Of a stretch of 64,000 nucleotides of DNA, positions 44,267 through 52,859 are shown in pieces. How positions within the stretch are numbered: position 1 is the first letter of the stretch; the number at the start of each line of letters is the position of its first letter. Source of the DNA: an uncultured Ruminococcus sp. (GTDB lineage Bacteria > Bacillota > Clostridia > Oscillospirales > Ruminococcaceae); contig CAJTLC010000007.1 of assembly GCA_910576995.1 (NCBI GenBank), forward strand, positions 1 through 64,000. Direction: 5' to 3'. The notes beneath the pieces are model-generated. The model saw only the letters and a list, made by a program, of their open reading frames with translations. It did not search any database and was not told the origin of the DNA. A program made the translations under genes and the position numbers.

Positions 44267-45715
44267 ATGAAAAAACAAGTATACAATCCGTTTTTGCCGC
44301 TTGACGAGTATATTCCCGACGGCGAGCCGCATATTTTCGGAGACAGGGTTTATCTTTACGGCTCTCACGATTTCGAGGGAGGTCATACGTTCTGCATGGG
44401 CGATTATACAGTATATTCCGCCCCCGTGGACGATCTTTCGGACTGGCGGCTGGAGGGCGTTATCTACAGCGCGAAGCAAGACCCGGATTACAGTGAAAAA
44501 CGCTCTTATATGTACGCTCCCGACGTGGTTCGCGGAAACGACGGCAAATATTATCTTTACTACTGTCTTTCGGGAGAATACGGATTCGGAGGCTATAACG
44601 GCCCTGTTTCCGTTGCGGTATGCGATACGCCTGCGGGTAAATTTGAATATCTGGGATTCGTTCGTTATCCCGACGGTACGCCGATGAAGAAGTACGTCTG
44701 CTTCGATCCATGCGCATTCAACGACAACGGCGTTATACGCTTATATTATGGAACGCAGTTTATGGGCGAGAACAATGATATCTTGGCTTCCGATAAAGAA
44801 AAGCTTGCGGAAGTGATGAAGCGTTTCAACAAAACCGCCGAAGAGATATTCGCTACGCCCGATAACGTGAACGGCGCGTGTATGGCAGTTTTAGAGGACG
44901 ATATGCTTACCGTTAAGGAAGAGCCGCGCCATATAATCCCGTACGACGCCGATTTCGGAGGTCATGAATTTTTCGAGGCAAGCTCTATGCGTAAGGTCGG
45001 AGATAAATATTATTTCATTTTTTCATCGCAGAAAAATCACGAACTTTGCTATGCCGTAAGCGATCATCCCGACCGGGATTTTATATACGGCGGAACTATA
45101 GTTTCCAACGGCGACGTCGGATTTGAGGGCGCGGCTGACGATAAGCGCATGAATATGACTGGAACTACTCACGGAAGCATTATCGAGATAAACGGTCAGT
45201 GGTATGTATTTTACCATAGGCTCACTCATAAATCCGACTACAGTCGTCAGGCGTGCGCGGAAAAGATAAGCATTGCCGCCGATGGTTCAATAAAGCAGGT
45301 AGGAATTACAAGCTGCGGACTAAACGACGGCGCGCTTAAAGCCTGCGGACGTTATCCGGCGGTGATCGCCTGTCATATCACGAATTTCAATATGCCGCAC
45401 GGTTCTAACAAGATCTTCACAGACAGCTTTCCGAATGTCAATAATCGCGGCGATGAGCGGTTTATTGCGGAGATCAGCGGTAAAACTGCCGTAAATTTCA
45501 AGTATTTCCGCGGAAATCCCGTGCGCATTGGTATTTCATACCGCGGAGGCGGTTCTGGAAAAGTTTCAATAAACGGCGTGGAATGCGCTGTTTCACCTGC
45601 TGAAAACTGGACTGATATATCAGTATTGGCAAATAAATGCGGAGAAGATTTTGCCGTGGAACTTTTATTTGAAATTGACGGCGAAATTGAGATGAAAGAG
45701 CTGTTCTTTGAATAA
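44267..45715 (+). CDS. Cytoplasmic GH43 glycosidase
   Basis: 482 residues, no signal peptide. Five-bladed propeller motifs of GH43: NPFLPLDEYIPDGEPHIFGDRVYLYGSHD (catalytic base Asp region), YMYAPDVVRGNDGKYYLYY, and the acid Glu in GGHEFFEASSMRKVGDKYYFIFS. The C-terminal 130 residues form a beta-sandwich with SYRGGGSGKVSINGVEC, CBM6-like. It probably removes xylose or arabinose from imported oligosaccharides released by the extracellular enzymes. The association with glmM and the two lipoproteins is positional only. Confidence 0.85.
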   Translation: MKKQVYNPFLPLDEYIPDGEPHIFGDRVYLYGSHDFEGGHTFCMGDYTVYSAPVDDLSDWRLEGVIYSAKQDPDYSEKRSYMYAPDVVRGNDGKYYLYYCLSGEYGFGGYNGPVSVAVCDTPAGKFEYLGFVRYPDGTPMKKYVCFDPCAFNDNGVIRLYYGTQFMGENNDILASDKEKLAEVMKRFNKTAEEIFATPDNVNGACMAVLEDDMLTVKEEPRHIIPYDADFGGHEFFEASSMRKVGDKYYFIFSSQKNHELCYAVSDHPDRDFIYGGTIVSNGDVGFEGAADDKRMNMTGTTHGSIIEINGQWYVFYHRLTHKSDYSRQACAEKISIAADGSIKQVGITSCGLNDGALKACGRYPAVIACHITNFNMPHGSNKIFTDSFPNVNNRGDERFIAEISGKTAVNFKYFRGNPVRIGISYRGGGSGKVSINGVECAVSPAENWTDISVLANKCGEDFAVELLFEIDGEIEMKELFFE

Positions 45716-45792
45716 ATTCAGCAAAATAAAGCGGATAATATTGCCGTAAATTGTGGCTTTTTTGGAAAATTGGGGAATATTAAGTTTTGGTG

Positions 45793-45821
45793 TTGACTTT
45801 TGATTTGAAAAGTGTTATCAT
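45793..45821 (+). promoter_or_regulatory. Promoter upstream of the Wzz-like gene
   Basis: TTGACT (45793-45798), 17 bp, TATCAT (45816-45821). Transcripts from here would carry the complete palindromic repeat 45843-46033 in their leader. Confidence 0.6.
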
Positions 45822-45842
45822 ATAAATTGCAGTGAAAACATA

Positions 45843-46033
45843 AGAACCTGTCCACATAGAAAGTTACGTATGTCTTTTCGGCAAATTTTGCCGATGACTG
45901 CGTTGAAAAAGTTCACCATACGCCCGAAGGAAGTGACCTTGGGGTGCGACAAGTATGCTTTCACTTTTTTACCTTGTCCTCGTCGAAATTATGTTTGAAA
46001 AATCCGCGCATAATTTCTATGTGGACAGGTTCT
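45843..46033. repeat. Palindromic repeat, AGAAC-ended family, in the Wzz-like leader
   Basis: 191 bp with inverted ends (AGAACCTGTCCACATAGAAA and its complement). It has TGTCTTTTCGGCAAATTTTG, CTGCGTTGAAAAAG, TTACCTTGTC and GAAATTATGTTTGAAAAA. Almost all of the 353-bp gene-less gap 45716-46068 is this repeat plus the promoter. Confidence 0.88.
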
Positions 46034-46068
46034 AAATTTGCGGCTGGTATATTTTCAAGGAGGTCAAA

Positions 46069-47643
46069 ATGTCAAAAAAAGAAAATCAAAATGTTAATAT
46101 AACGCTTAATACCAAGAACAAAGAGGACGGCGAAGTTGTAGTTTCTATATTTACGCTGATCAAAAAGCTGAGAAAATATTTGCTTATCTGGATAATTGCG
46201 GCGGTAATATGCGTCGGTCTTGCCGTGGCGTACGCTGTATTTACCACTCATGTTCAGAAGCCTACTCTTACGGCTCTTGTCGGCTTTTCTTACGACGGCG
46301 TTGAAAAGGGACTCGATCCCAACGGCAGAGATTTTAAGGTCGAAACAATTAAAAGTCCCAACGTTATCGAATCCGCGCTGACTGATCTTAATCTGGAGAT
46401 CGAGCAGCTGGAATATGTAAGACAGGGTATCACGATCACGGGTATTACTCCCAAAGATACGGTAGCTCGTCTTACTCAGTACAGCAATGTTATCAATAAA
46501 AACGGTAATATCGCCGCTGCTGAAAAAATTCTCGAAACTACATATTTCCCTACGCAGTATACCGTATCTTTCGATTATACGGCTACCGATTTCACTGATG
46601 AAGAAGCAGTTCAGCTTTTTAACCGTATTCTTGAAAATTACAAGGATTACTTCTATCAGGAATATGGTTATAATGAGTCTCTCGGAAGCGCGCTGAGCGT
46701 TATCAATTATGAGGATTATGACTATACGGAAGCTATCGACGTTTTTTCAAACAATGTTAAAACGCTGAAGAAATACGTCAAGGAACTTGCCGACGATGAC
46801 GATACGCGTTTCCGTTCATCAGAGACAGGATATACTTTCGACGACCTTTATGAGGCTATTTCAACTGTTGAAAAAATTGATCTTGACAAGCTTTCATCTT
46901 ACATTATTGTCAATAATCTTACCAAGAATAAAGAAGACGCCCTTGCTTACTGCGAATACAGGATTAAAACTCTTACGCGCCAGCGTCTCCAGTATGAGGA
47001 AGAACTTGAAGCTTATGAAAATTCCATCAAGAATTACGAAAAGGATCAGATGCTCGTATTTGGTTCGACAGGCGAAGATACTTCCATGCAGACGTCTATC
47101 GCTTCCGAACAGTATGATAATATGTTTAAGCAGAAAAACATAATCGCTTCAAATCTTGCTCAGACAAAGCAGCAGATTAGCTATTATAAGGAACGTCAGG
47201 AAACTCTTAAGAGCAAATCTTCGGGTTCGGCTGCAAAAACGGAAAAGATCGAGACAGATCTTAAAGCTTTAAGTGAAAAGATAAACGATCTTATCGAAGC
47301 TGTAGGCGATACATCAGAAGATTATTACGTAAACGTAACGTTTAAGAATGCTTATAATGTTCTCGTTCCCGCGGCTGACGTTTCAACAAACAGACTTGAC
47401 AGAATCAAGGAAAATGTGAAATTCCCGTGCGTCATTCTTGAGGCGCTTGCGTTTATGGTGTATTTTGTTGTTGCGTTCATTGAAGCGATCACTTCCGACA
47501 GCAGAAATAAGAAGCTTGCTCTGGCTACCGCAGGTGTTGATGCGGATAAAAAAGACGAAGAAGATTCTGAAGAAGAATCCGAAGAAAAGGATGCTAAGGA
47601 CGATAAAAAGAAAAAAAATAAGGACAATAAAGTAAACGAATAA
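46069..47643 (+). CDS. Wzz-like chain-length/polysaccharide co-polymerase type membrane protein
   Basis: 524 residues. TM1 about 38-58 and TM2 near 450-468 (PCVILEALAFMVYFVVAFIEAI) bracket a long extracellular helical region with predicted coiled coils (LTRQRLQYEEELEAYENSIKNYEKDQ), the arrangement of Wzz/KpsE-type proteins that control polysaccharide length. The C-terminal cytoplasmic tail of about 50 residues is almost only Lys, Glu, Asp (EESEEKDAKDDKKKK). No tyrosine kinase or glycosyltransferase gene is adjacent, so this assignment is structural and tentative. Confidence 0.6.
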   Translation: MSKKENQNVNITLNTKNKEDGEVVVSIFTLIKKLRKYLLIWIIAAVICVGLAVAYAVFTTHVQKPTLTALVGFSYDGVEKGLDPNGRDFKVETIKSPNVIESALTDLNLEIEQLEYVRQGITITGITPKDTVARLTQYSNVINKNGNIAAAEKILETTYFPTQYTVSFDYTATDFTDEEAVQLFNRILENYKDYFYQEYGYNESLGSALSVINYEDYDYTEAIDVFSNNVKTLKKYVKELADDDDTRFRSSETGYTFDDLYEAISTVEKIDLDKLSSYIIVNNLTKNKEDALAYCEYRIKTLTRQRLQYEEELEAYENSIKNYEKDQMLVFGSTGEDTSMQTSIASEQYDNMFKQKNIIASNLAQTKQQISYYKERQETLKSKSSGSAAKTEKIETDLKALSEKINDLIEAVGDTSEDYYVNVTFKNAYNVLVPAADVSTNRLDRIKENVKFPCVILEALAFMVYFVVAFIEAITSDSRNKKLALATAGVDADKKDEEDSEEESEEKDAKDDKKKKNKDNKVNE

Positions 47644-47701
47644 TTTGAACTGCCGTATCGGAATGGTACGGCCGTTTTTTATATTTCAGGCGGGAAATTT
47701 G

Positions 47702-47867
47702 ATATATACTTAACTCTATTGCAAACTATCCATTCATGCTGACATAAATTTCGTGTGTCTGCGTTGTCGTCGTCACCGTGCGTCAGCACGCTTTCCTCCT
47801 CCGCCTTGACATACGAAATTTCTGTTCAGCATTCTTTGGACATTTTGCAATAGAGTTAAGTATATAT
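47702..47867. repeat. Palindromic repeat with GGCGGAGGAGG core, copy B
   Basis: 166 bp. Perfect 23-bp outer arms (47702-47724, 47845-47867), inner arms CGTGTGTC/GACATACG. The core reads CTGCGTTGTCGTCGTCAC, GTGCGTCAGCAC, TTTCCTCCTCCG, CCTTG. Arms differ completely from those of copy A at 18502. It fills half of the 328-bp gap 47644-47971. Confidence 0.88.
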
Positions 47868-47879
47868 GTAAAAAATATG

Positions 47880-47908
47880 TTGACAAATTGAAAATTAAAT
47901 GTTAAAAT
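47880..47908 (+). promoter_or_regulatory. Promoter of the dockerin metallopeptidase gene
   Basis: TTGACA (47880-47885), 17 bp, TAAAAT (47903-47908). It begins 12 bp after the end of the palindromic repeat. Confidence 0.75.
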
Positions 47909-47971
47909 AATTATATGCCAAGTGGAACATATAGGCGTGTTCTCAATAATTCGGCAAAAAGGAGTTTTAGT

Positions 47972-50839
47972 ATGAACAAACATTTATTAAAGCTGACGGC
48001 GGCGGTATCTGCGGCGGCATTATGCCTTACGTCAGCGCCCTTCAATACGGGCGATATTGAAGCGGCAGGCGATTTTAAAGTCCGCGATCCGTTTTTTAAT
48101 TTCAGCAGTAATTACAATTACTATGAATCGGAGCATTTCCAGTTTATCTGGGGAAACAGCGGCGCAGATTCCGCTAAGGTAACGCAGGAATTTCTGGAGG
48201 GGAATTCCGAAAACATGGAGAATATCTGGGACGTTTACATGAACGATCTCTCGATGGCTCCGCCCTCGCAATCCGTGGAAGATCATCTTCAGGACGGAAA
48301 CGAATACAAAACGAACATCTATATTTCAGGCACTGGTCTGGAGGGAATGGCCGACGACTGGGCGTATATGTCATGGGACAGCGGCGGATTTGCTTATATG
48401 TTCTGCTGCGTTGATTCCATGCAGGTTAATCCGCCGTCATGGGTATTGCCGCATGAGTTCGGTCACGTTATGACGGCTCATCAAAAGGGCTGGAATAACA
48501 ATAAATATTCCTACGCATGGTGGGAGGCGATTGGCAACTGGTACCGCGAGCAGTATCTCTACAGCGATTACTCCAATGACGAAACGGGTCATGGCACGGA
48601 TTTCTTCGAGACTTATATGAAAAATATGAACTTCACTTTCCCTTGCGGCAGAGATTATTACGCTTCATGGGCGTTTTTGCAGTATCTCACGGAGAATCCC
48701 GATAATCTGGAGGGTTACGGCTCGGATTTCGTGAAGAAGATGCTTCAGGAGGGGCGGGTCGACGAGTATCCGTTCGATCAGGTGGAACGCCTTGCGCCTG
48801 CCGATATTAAGGAAACTCTCGGTATGTTTGCGGCTCATATGGCTGGGCTGGATTTCAAAAACGGGGACGCATACCGCGCAAGACTGAATGAACTTCTTGC
48901 GCAGGGCGACTGGAATTGGCAGCAGATCTACACTATGCCCGAATATATTGATCACACCAGTATGTATGCCGTTCCTACGGAGCGCGCTCCGCAGTTTGCA
49001 GGGCTTAATATAATTCCCCTTGAAGTCAGCGGCGAAAATATTGAAGTATATTTTACGGGGCTTTCCGACCTTGAAGGTGCAGACTGGCGCGCTTGTATCG
49101 TTCAGCAGGCTGAAGACGGCTCGTGTACATATTCCAAACTTTTCGGCAACATGGGATCGGCGACAGTTCCCTATACGGGCGGAAATGTTTATCTTTCCGT
49201 TATTGCAACGCCTGATCTTGATAAGATAACAAAATACGGACTGCCAGGAATTTACGACGACGCGTCCATGTTCTCTGAATCGAATTATCCGTTTTCTCAA
49301 AAGGAGCGTTATCCATATGCAATAAGGCTGGGTGAAAATGTATCTATTAAGAAGCGAACGGTTTCCACGGAATCTTCAAATTGGTGGGAGCAGGCGGATT
49401 ATGTTCCGCATTCAAACGGCGGAGGTCTTGTAGCTTCCACGGCGACTGTCGAGCTGGGCGTTTATATAGCTCCGAATGCGATCGTAAAGGGCAATGCGAA
49501 AGTTACGGGAAACGCTAAGATTCTCGATTACGCCGTAGTCGAGGGCAGCGCGCAGGTTTCCGGCAACGCTGTTATAGCAGGTTATGGAATTGTTGCTGAA
49601 AATGCCATAGTATCGGGAAATGCGCGAGTTGACGACTGCGCTTCCGTAATGGGCAGAGCGAATGTCAGCGGAAATGCAAAGGTAATAGAGAGCGCGTGCG
49701 TTTTTGGAAATGTGACTATGACGGAGAATTCCATAGCAAAGGGCATGGCGTATATCATGTCTGACGGCAAACTTAGCGGTCAGGGAATAGCTGACGGCGA
49801 TTACTACGACGACAGCGGCAAAAATTTGACTCACGGAACTTCCTACGGCTGGACGAGCGCGCAGAGTTACGCCGACAGCCGCCCCTATACTGATAAGCTT
49901 ATTTATGCTTACGATTTCGACAGCAAGTGCGGCAAAATGTTTGAGGATCGCTACACTTCAACTTACGGTCTTACAGCATACGAGCCGTTATGGGAAGCTG
50001 ATAGAACTTCCGCAAAAGGCGTTATGACCTTTGAAAACGGTGAATGGTTACAGCTTGACAAAAGCGCGCTGATGACGGATAATATCGAGATTCAAATGGG
50101 TATTCTCAGCCGAAATACAACTGAAAATAGACAGACCATTCTTGAAATGACTGATACGAACGACAGCGCAAACGGTTCATTCTGTGTGACATTAGAAAAC
50201 GGTAGAATTGACGTAGTGTTGAATGATGAAAAGAATTTTGCGGAAATACGAACTCCGGAGGACATTATTAAGCCGGGCGAGTGGGCGAACATAAGAATAA
50301 TCATTGATAACGGCATGGCTTCCATAATTGTCAACGATCAGCCATATGCCGAGGAATCAATTTCTATAAAGCTAACGGATATCGTTGACGCGGTCGATGA
50401 AAATGCTAATCTGACTTTTGGCAAAGGCATGACAAAAGATAATTGCTTTACAGGCTCGCTTGATTATCTGCGTTTTTACAGCGGCAAGGCTGAAAAAGCT
50501 CCCGAAATTTATACGGAAAAAGAGAATATAACTCCTGTTCAAACGACCACGACGTCTTCCATGACCACGACTTCAACGCAGACTACGGTCACAACCGTGA
50601 CGACGGTTGATAAGAATCTCTACGGAGACGCGAATTGCGACGGCAAGGTTGAAATAGCCGACGCTACGCTGATTTTGCAGTTCCTGACGAATAAGGACGA
50701 GTACAGTCTTACGGAGCAGGGAATGCGCAATGCCGACGTTGTCGGAAACAGCGACGGAGTTACTGCTCAGGACGCGCTTGTTATTCAGCAGGTCGACGCG
50801 GGAATATATAAGCAGGAAGAGCTGCCCTTACTTTCTTGA
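47972..50839 (+). CDS. Secreted putative zinc metallopeptidase with beta-helix, LamG-like module and dockerin
   Basis: 955 residues from ATG 47972 (AAAAGGAG upstream). Signal peptide about 1-33. About 40-330 resembles DUF6055-type proteins and has a zinc-peptidase motif HEFGH at 161-165, with WWEAIGNWY downstream offering a Glu as third ligand. About 330-490 is a beta-rich domain. About 490-600 has hexapeptide-like repeats of a left-handed beta-helix (IAPNAIVKGNAKVTGNAKI). A LamG-like lectin module spans about 640-845, then a Thr-rich linker and a C-terminal dockerin about 885-950 (GDANCDGKVEIADATL, NSDGVTAQDAL). Likely attached to the scaffold; substrate unknown, and peptidase activity is inferred from the motif only. 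Confidence 0.8.
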   Translation: MNKHLLKLTAAVSAAALCLTSAPFNTGDIEAAGDFKVRDPFFNFSSNYNYYESEHFQFIWGNSGADSAKVTQEFLEGNSENMENIWDVYMNDLSMAPPSQSVEDHLQDGNEYKTNIYISGTGLEGMADDWAYMSWDSGGFAYMFCCVDSMQVNPPSWVLPHEFGHVMTAHQKGWNNNKYSYAWWEAIGNWYREQYLYSDYSNDETGHGTDFFETYMKNMNFTFPCGRDYYASWAFLQYLTENPDNLEGYGSDFVKKMLQEGRVDEYPFDQVERLAPADIKETLGMFAAHMAGLDFKNGDAYRARLNELLAQGDWNWQQIYTMPEYIDHTSMYAVPTERAPQFAGLNIIPLEVSGENIEVYFTGLSDLEGADWRACIVQQAEDGSCTYSKLFGNMGSATVPYTGGNVYLSVIATPDLDKITKYGLPGIYDDASMFSESNYPFSQKERYPYAIRLGENVSIKKRTVSTESSNWWEQADYVPHSNGGGLVASTATVELGVYIAPNAIVKGNAKVTGNAKILDYAVVEGSAQVSGNAVIAGYGIVAENAIVSGNARVDDCASVMGRANVSGNAKVIESACVFGNVTMTENSIAKGMAYIMSDGKLSGQGIADGDYYDDSGKNLTHGTSYGWTSAQSYADSRPYTDKLIYAYDFDSKCGKMFEDRYTSTYGLTAYEPLWEADRTSAKGVMTFENGEWLQLDKSALMTDNIEIQMGILSRNTTENRQTILEMTDTNDSANGSFCVTLENGRIDVVLNDEKNFAEIRTPEDIIKPGEWANIRIIIDNGMASIIVNDQPYAEESISIKLTDIVDAVDENANLTFGKGMTKDNCFTGSLDYLRFYSGKAEKAPEIYTEKENITPVQTTTTSSMTTTSTQTTVTTVTTVDKNLYGDANCDGKVEIADATLILQFLTNKDEYSLTEQGMRNADVVGNSDGVTAQDALVIQQVDAGIYKQEELPLLS

Positions 50840-50921
50840 GGGTGATTTAAGTGGACGCTGTCCCCTTAAAAATCCCCTGCATAAGGGACATAGTCCCTTA
50901 TGAATCCCAAAATAAAACGCC

Positions 50922-50955
50922 TTTCATATCCACAAGAGATATGGAAGGCGTTTGA
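50922..50955 (+). terminator. Hairpin terminator after the metallopeptidase gene
   Basis: AAACGCCTTTCATATC pairs with GATATGGAAGGCGTTT. A smaller hairpin (ATAAGGGACTA-type) lies at about 50881-50902. No long T-run on the plus strand. Confidence 0.65.
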
Positions 50956-51041
50956 CATGAAACACAAAGAATTACGTTCTTATACAAGAAATTTTAAGGC
51001 GATGTGTACCTTTAATCTCCTAAGAAATTAAAGGTAGTTCG

Positions 51042-51404
51042 TCATACTTTATCTTTCTGTTTAAAGACGAGAGAAGCGAATAATCCAGCCAATAAAGCGG
51101 CGGTGATACCTCCTGCGGCAGCCGTCATGCCGCCCGTGAATATCCCGATAAATCCCTCGCTGTCAACAGCTTTTCGGACTCCCTCCGCAAGCAGATGCCC
51201 GAACCCCGTCAGCGGAACGGAAGCTCCCGCGCCTCCGAAATCAGCAAGGGGCTTGTAAAGTCCGACGGCGGAAAGTATAACGCCTGCTACTACGTAACCC
51301 GTGAGAATTCTTGCAGGCGTAAGTTTGGTAAAATCAATAAGCAGCTGACCTATCGCGCAGAGAATGCCGCCTATCAGAAATGCTTTTAAAATTTCAACAG
51401 CCAT
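51042..51404 (-). CDS. spoVAE: Stage V sporulation protein AE (SpoVAEb)
   Basis: 120 residues, four predicted TM helices. FLIGGILCAIGQLLIDFTKLTPARILTGYVVAGVILSAVGLY and GASVPLTGFGHLLAEGV are strongly conserved in SpoVAEb. In spore formers it is part of the channel moving dipicolinic acid into the spore. The gene is one base from spoVAD. SpoVAC, which normally precedes spoVAD, is not present upstream. Confidence 0.92.
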   Translation of the reverse strand: MAVEILKAFLIGGILCAIGQLLIDFTKLTPARILTGYVVAGVILSAVGLYKPLADFGGAGASVPLTGFGHLLAEGVRKAVDSEGFIGIFTGGMTAAAGGITAALLAGLFASLVFKQKDKV

Positions 51405-51405
51405 G

Positions 51406-52416
51406 TTAATTCCTCCTGAAATGTACGAGATGAGCGATAGTCGGAATGCTCTCGCCCTGCTGTACCGACATAGTTGACATAAGCGCGCCCGTAGCTATGA
51501 ACAAAATATTTTCCGCTTCGCCGTTTTCGAGCATGGGCAGGAAATGACCGCATAAAACGCTTGCACTGCATCCGCAGCCCGAACCTCCGCAATGGGTATC
51601 CTGCTTTTCGTTGTCGAAGATCATCGCGCCGCAATCCTGATGATTATGCGAAATATCAATATTTTCTCCCTGAAGCAGTTCTATCAGAAGCTTGCTGCCC
51701 AGCGTTCCGAGATCGCCCGTGACGATCAGATCGTAATCGTCTGCGGAAGTTTCGGTGGCTTCAAGATAACGCTGTATCGTAGCTGCGGCGGCGGGAGCCA
51801 TTGCGCTGCCCATATTGGTGATATCGCAAATTCCCATATCGGCAATTTTGCCAATGCAGCAGCCGACTACTTCCGCTGCGCCCTTTTTATCGGAAAGCAA
51901 AACCGCTCCCGAAGCCGTGCAAGTCCATTGTGAAGTGGGAGTCCTCTGACCTCCGTATGAAAGGGGAGCGCGGAATTGCCGTTCAGCCGTTGAAAAATGG
52001 GAAGAAGTCACGGCGGCGGCGCGTTTTGCAGCTTCGCATTCGATAAGCAGCGAAGCGGTGATAAGCCCCTCCGCCATAGTGGAACACGCCCCGTATAAGC
52101 CGAGAAATGGTATGGCGAGTTCTCGCAGACCGTATGAAGAGCCTGTGCATTGATTGATTAGATCGCCTGCGCATATAACGTCAACGTCCTCTTTGGTCAA
52201 TTCCTTTTTGCGAATTGCCATACTGACGGCTTCAAGCTGAAAGCGGCTTTCAGCCTGTTCCCATGTTTTCTGCCCGAAATGACTGTCCTCTACCACCTTG
52301 TCGAAACATTTGCCAAGCGGCCCGTCGCCCTCTTTTTGTCCGACGACAGCGGCGAAGCTTTCGGCAAATATAGGGCGGTCAAAGAGAAATACTCCCTGTG
52401 AAATATATTTTGCCAA
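51406..52416 (-). CDS. spoVAD: Stage V sporulation protein AD
   Basis: About 336 residues from TTG 52416 (GGAGG eight bases upstream; the GTG at 52425 is too close). Thiolase-fold protein with the family segments VDVICAGDLINQCTGSSYG, GLYGACSTMAEGL, TSSHFSTAERQFRAPLSYGGQRTPTSQWTCTASGA and the Cys-rich HNHQDCGAMIFDNEKQDTHCGGSGCGCSA. It binds dipicolinic acid in the SpoVA channel. The gene is followed by spoVAE. SpoVAC is absent from the expected upstream place, where a palindromic repeat begins 112 bp away. Confidence 0.93.
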   Translation of the reverse strand: MAKYISQGVFLFDRPIFAESFAAVVGQKEGDGPLGKCFDKVVEDSHFGQKTWEQAESRFQLEAVSMAIRKKELTKEDVDVICAGDLINQCTGSSYGLRELAIPFLGLYGACSTMAEGLITASLLIECEAAKRAAAVTSSHFSTAERQFRAPLSYGGQRTPTSQWTCTASGAVLLSDKKGAAEVVGCCIGKIADMGICDITNMGSAMAPAAAATIQRYLEATETSADDYDLIVTGDLGTLGSKLLIELLQGENIDISHNHQDCGAMIFDNEKQDTHCGGSGCGCSASVLCGHFLPMLENGEAENILFIATGALMSTMSVQQGESIPTIAHLVHFRRN

Positions 52417-52527
52417 ATTATACACCTCCGATTAAAATTAATCTCCGTTTGTAGTATACCTCAAATTTTCAAAAATATACAAAAAATCGGCTGAATTCCA
52501 TGAAATTCGGAATCCAGCCGTGTTATT

Positions 52528-52854
52528 AGAGCGTGTTCACATAAAAATAAAATGCACGTCAGCTCTGCATATAGCATTGTCATCCAAATCAAAGATTTGG
52601 GACACTGCTTATTTTCGGCAAATTTTGACGGCTGTTGCGTTGAAAATATTTGACGGGGTCAGCCCGCCTACATATTTTCGAGTCTCGGCTGTCGCCTCGG
52701 TCGGTGCTTCTGCTTCGCAGAGGTGTCCACTGGACACCCGCACCCTTGTATTCGCCAAAATTATGCTCGAAAGTTACGTAGATAACAAAATCTTTGATTT
52801 TGCTCATCTGCGTATGCTTTAGTACCGCACATTTATTTTATGTGAACACGTTCT
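52528..52854. repeat. Palindromic repeat, long AGAGC copy
   Basis: 327 bp, the longest copy. The ends are AGAGCGTGTTCACATAAAAA and the complement TTTTATGTGAACACGTTCT. It shares at least 200 bp almost unchanged with 59044-59320: TGCGTTGAAAATATTTGACG, CTCGGCTGTCGCCTCGG, GAGGTGTCCACTGGACACC and ACCCTTGTATTCGCC. A 45-bp segment after TGCACGTC is extra. It covers nearly all of the gene-less gap between spoVAD and the M23 gene. Confidence 0.9.
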
Positions 52855-52859
52855 GGTTT

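Noticed and set aside
52589..52807. Small open frames shared by the repeats at 52528 and 59044 (beginning MSKIKDFVI)
   Set aside because: The similarity exists because the DNA repeat is conserved; the frame crosses inverted repeats, lacks a ribosome site and is truncated at different points in the two copies.
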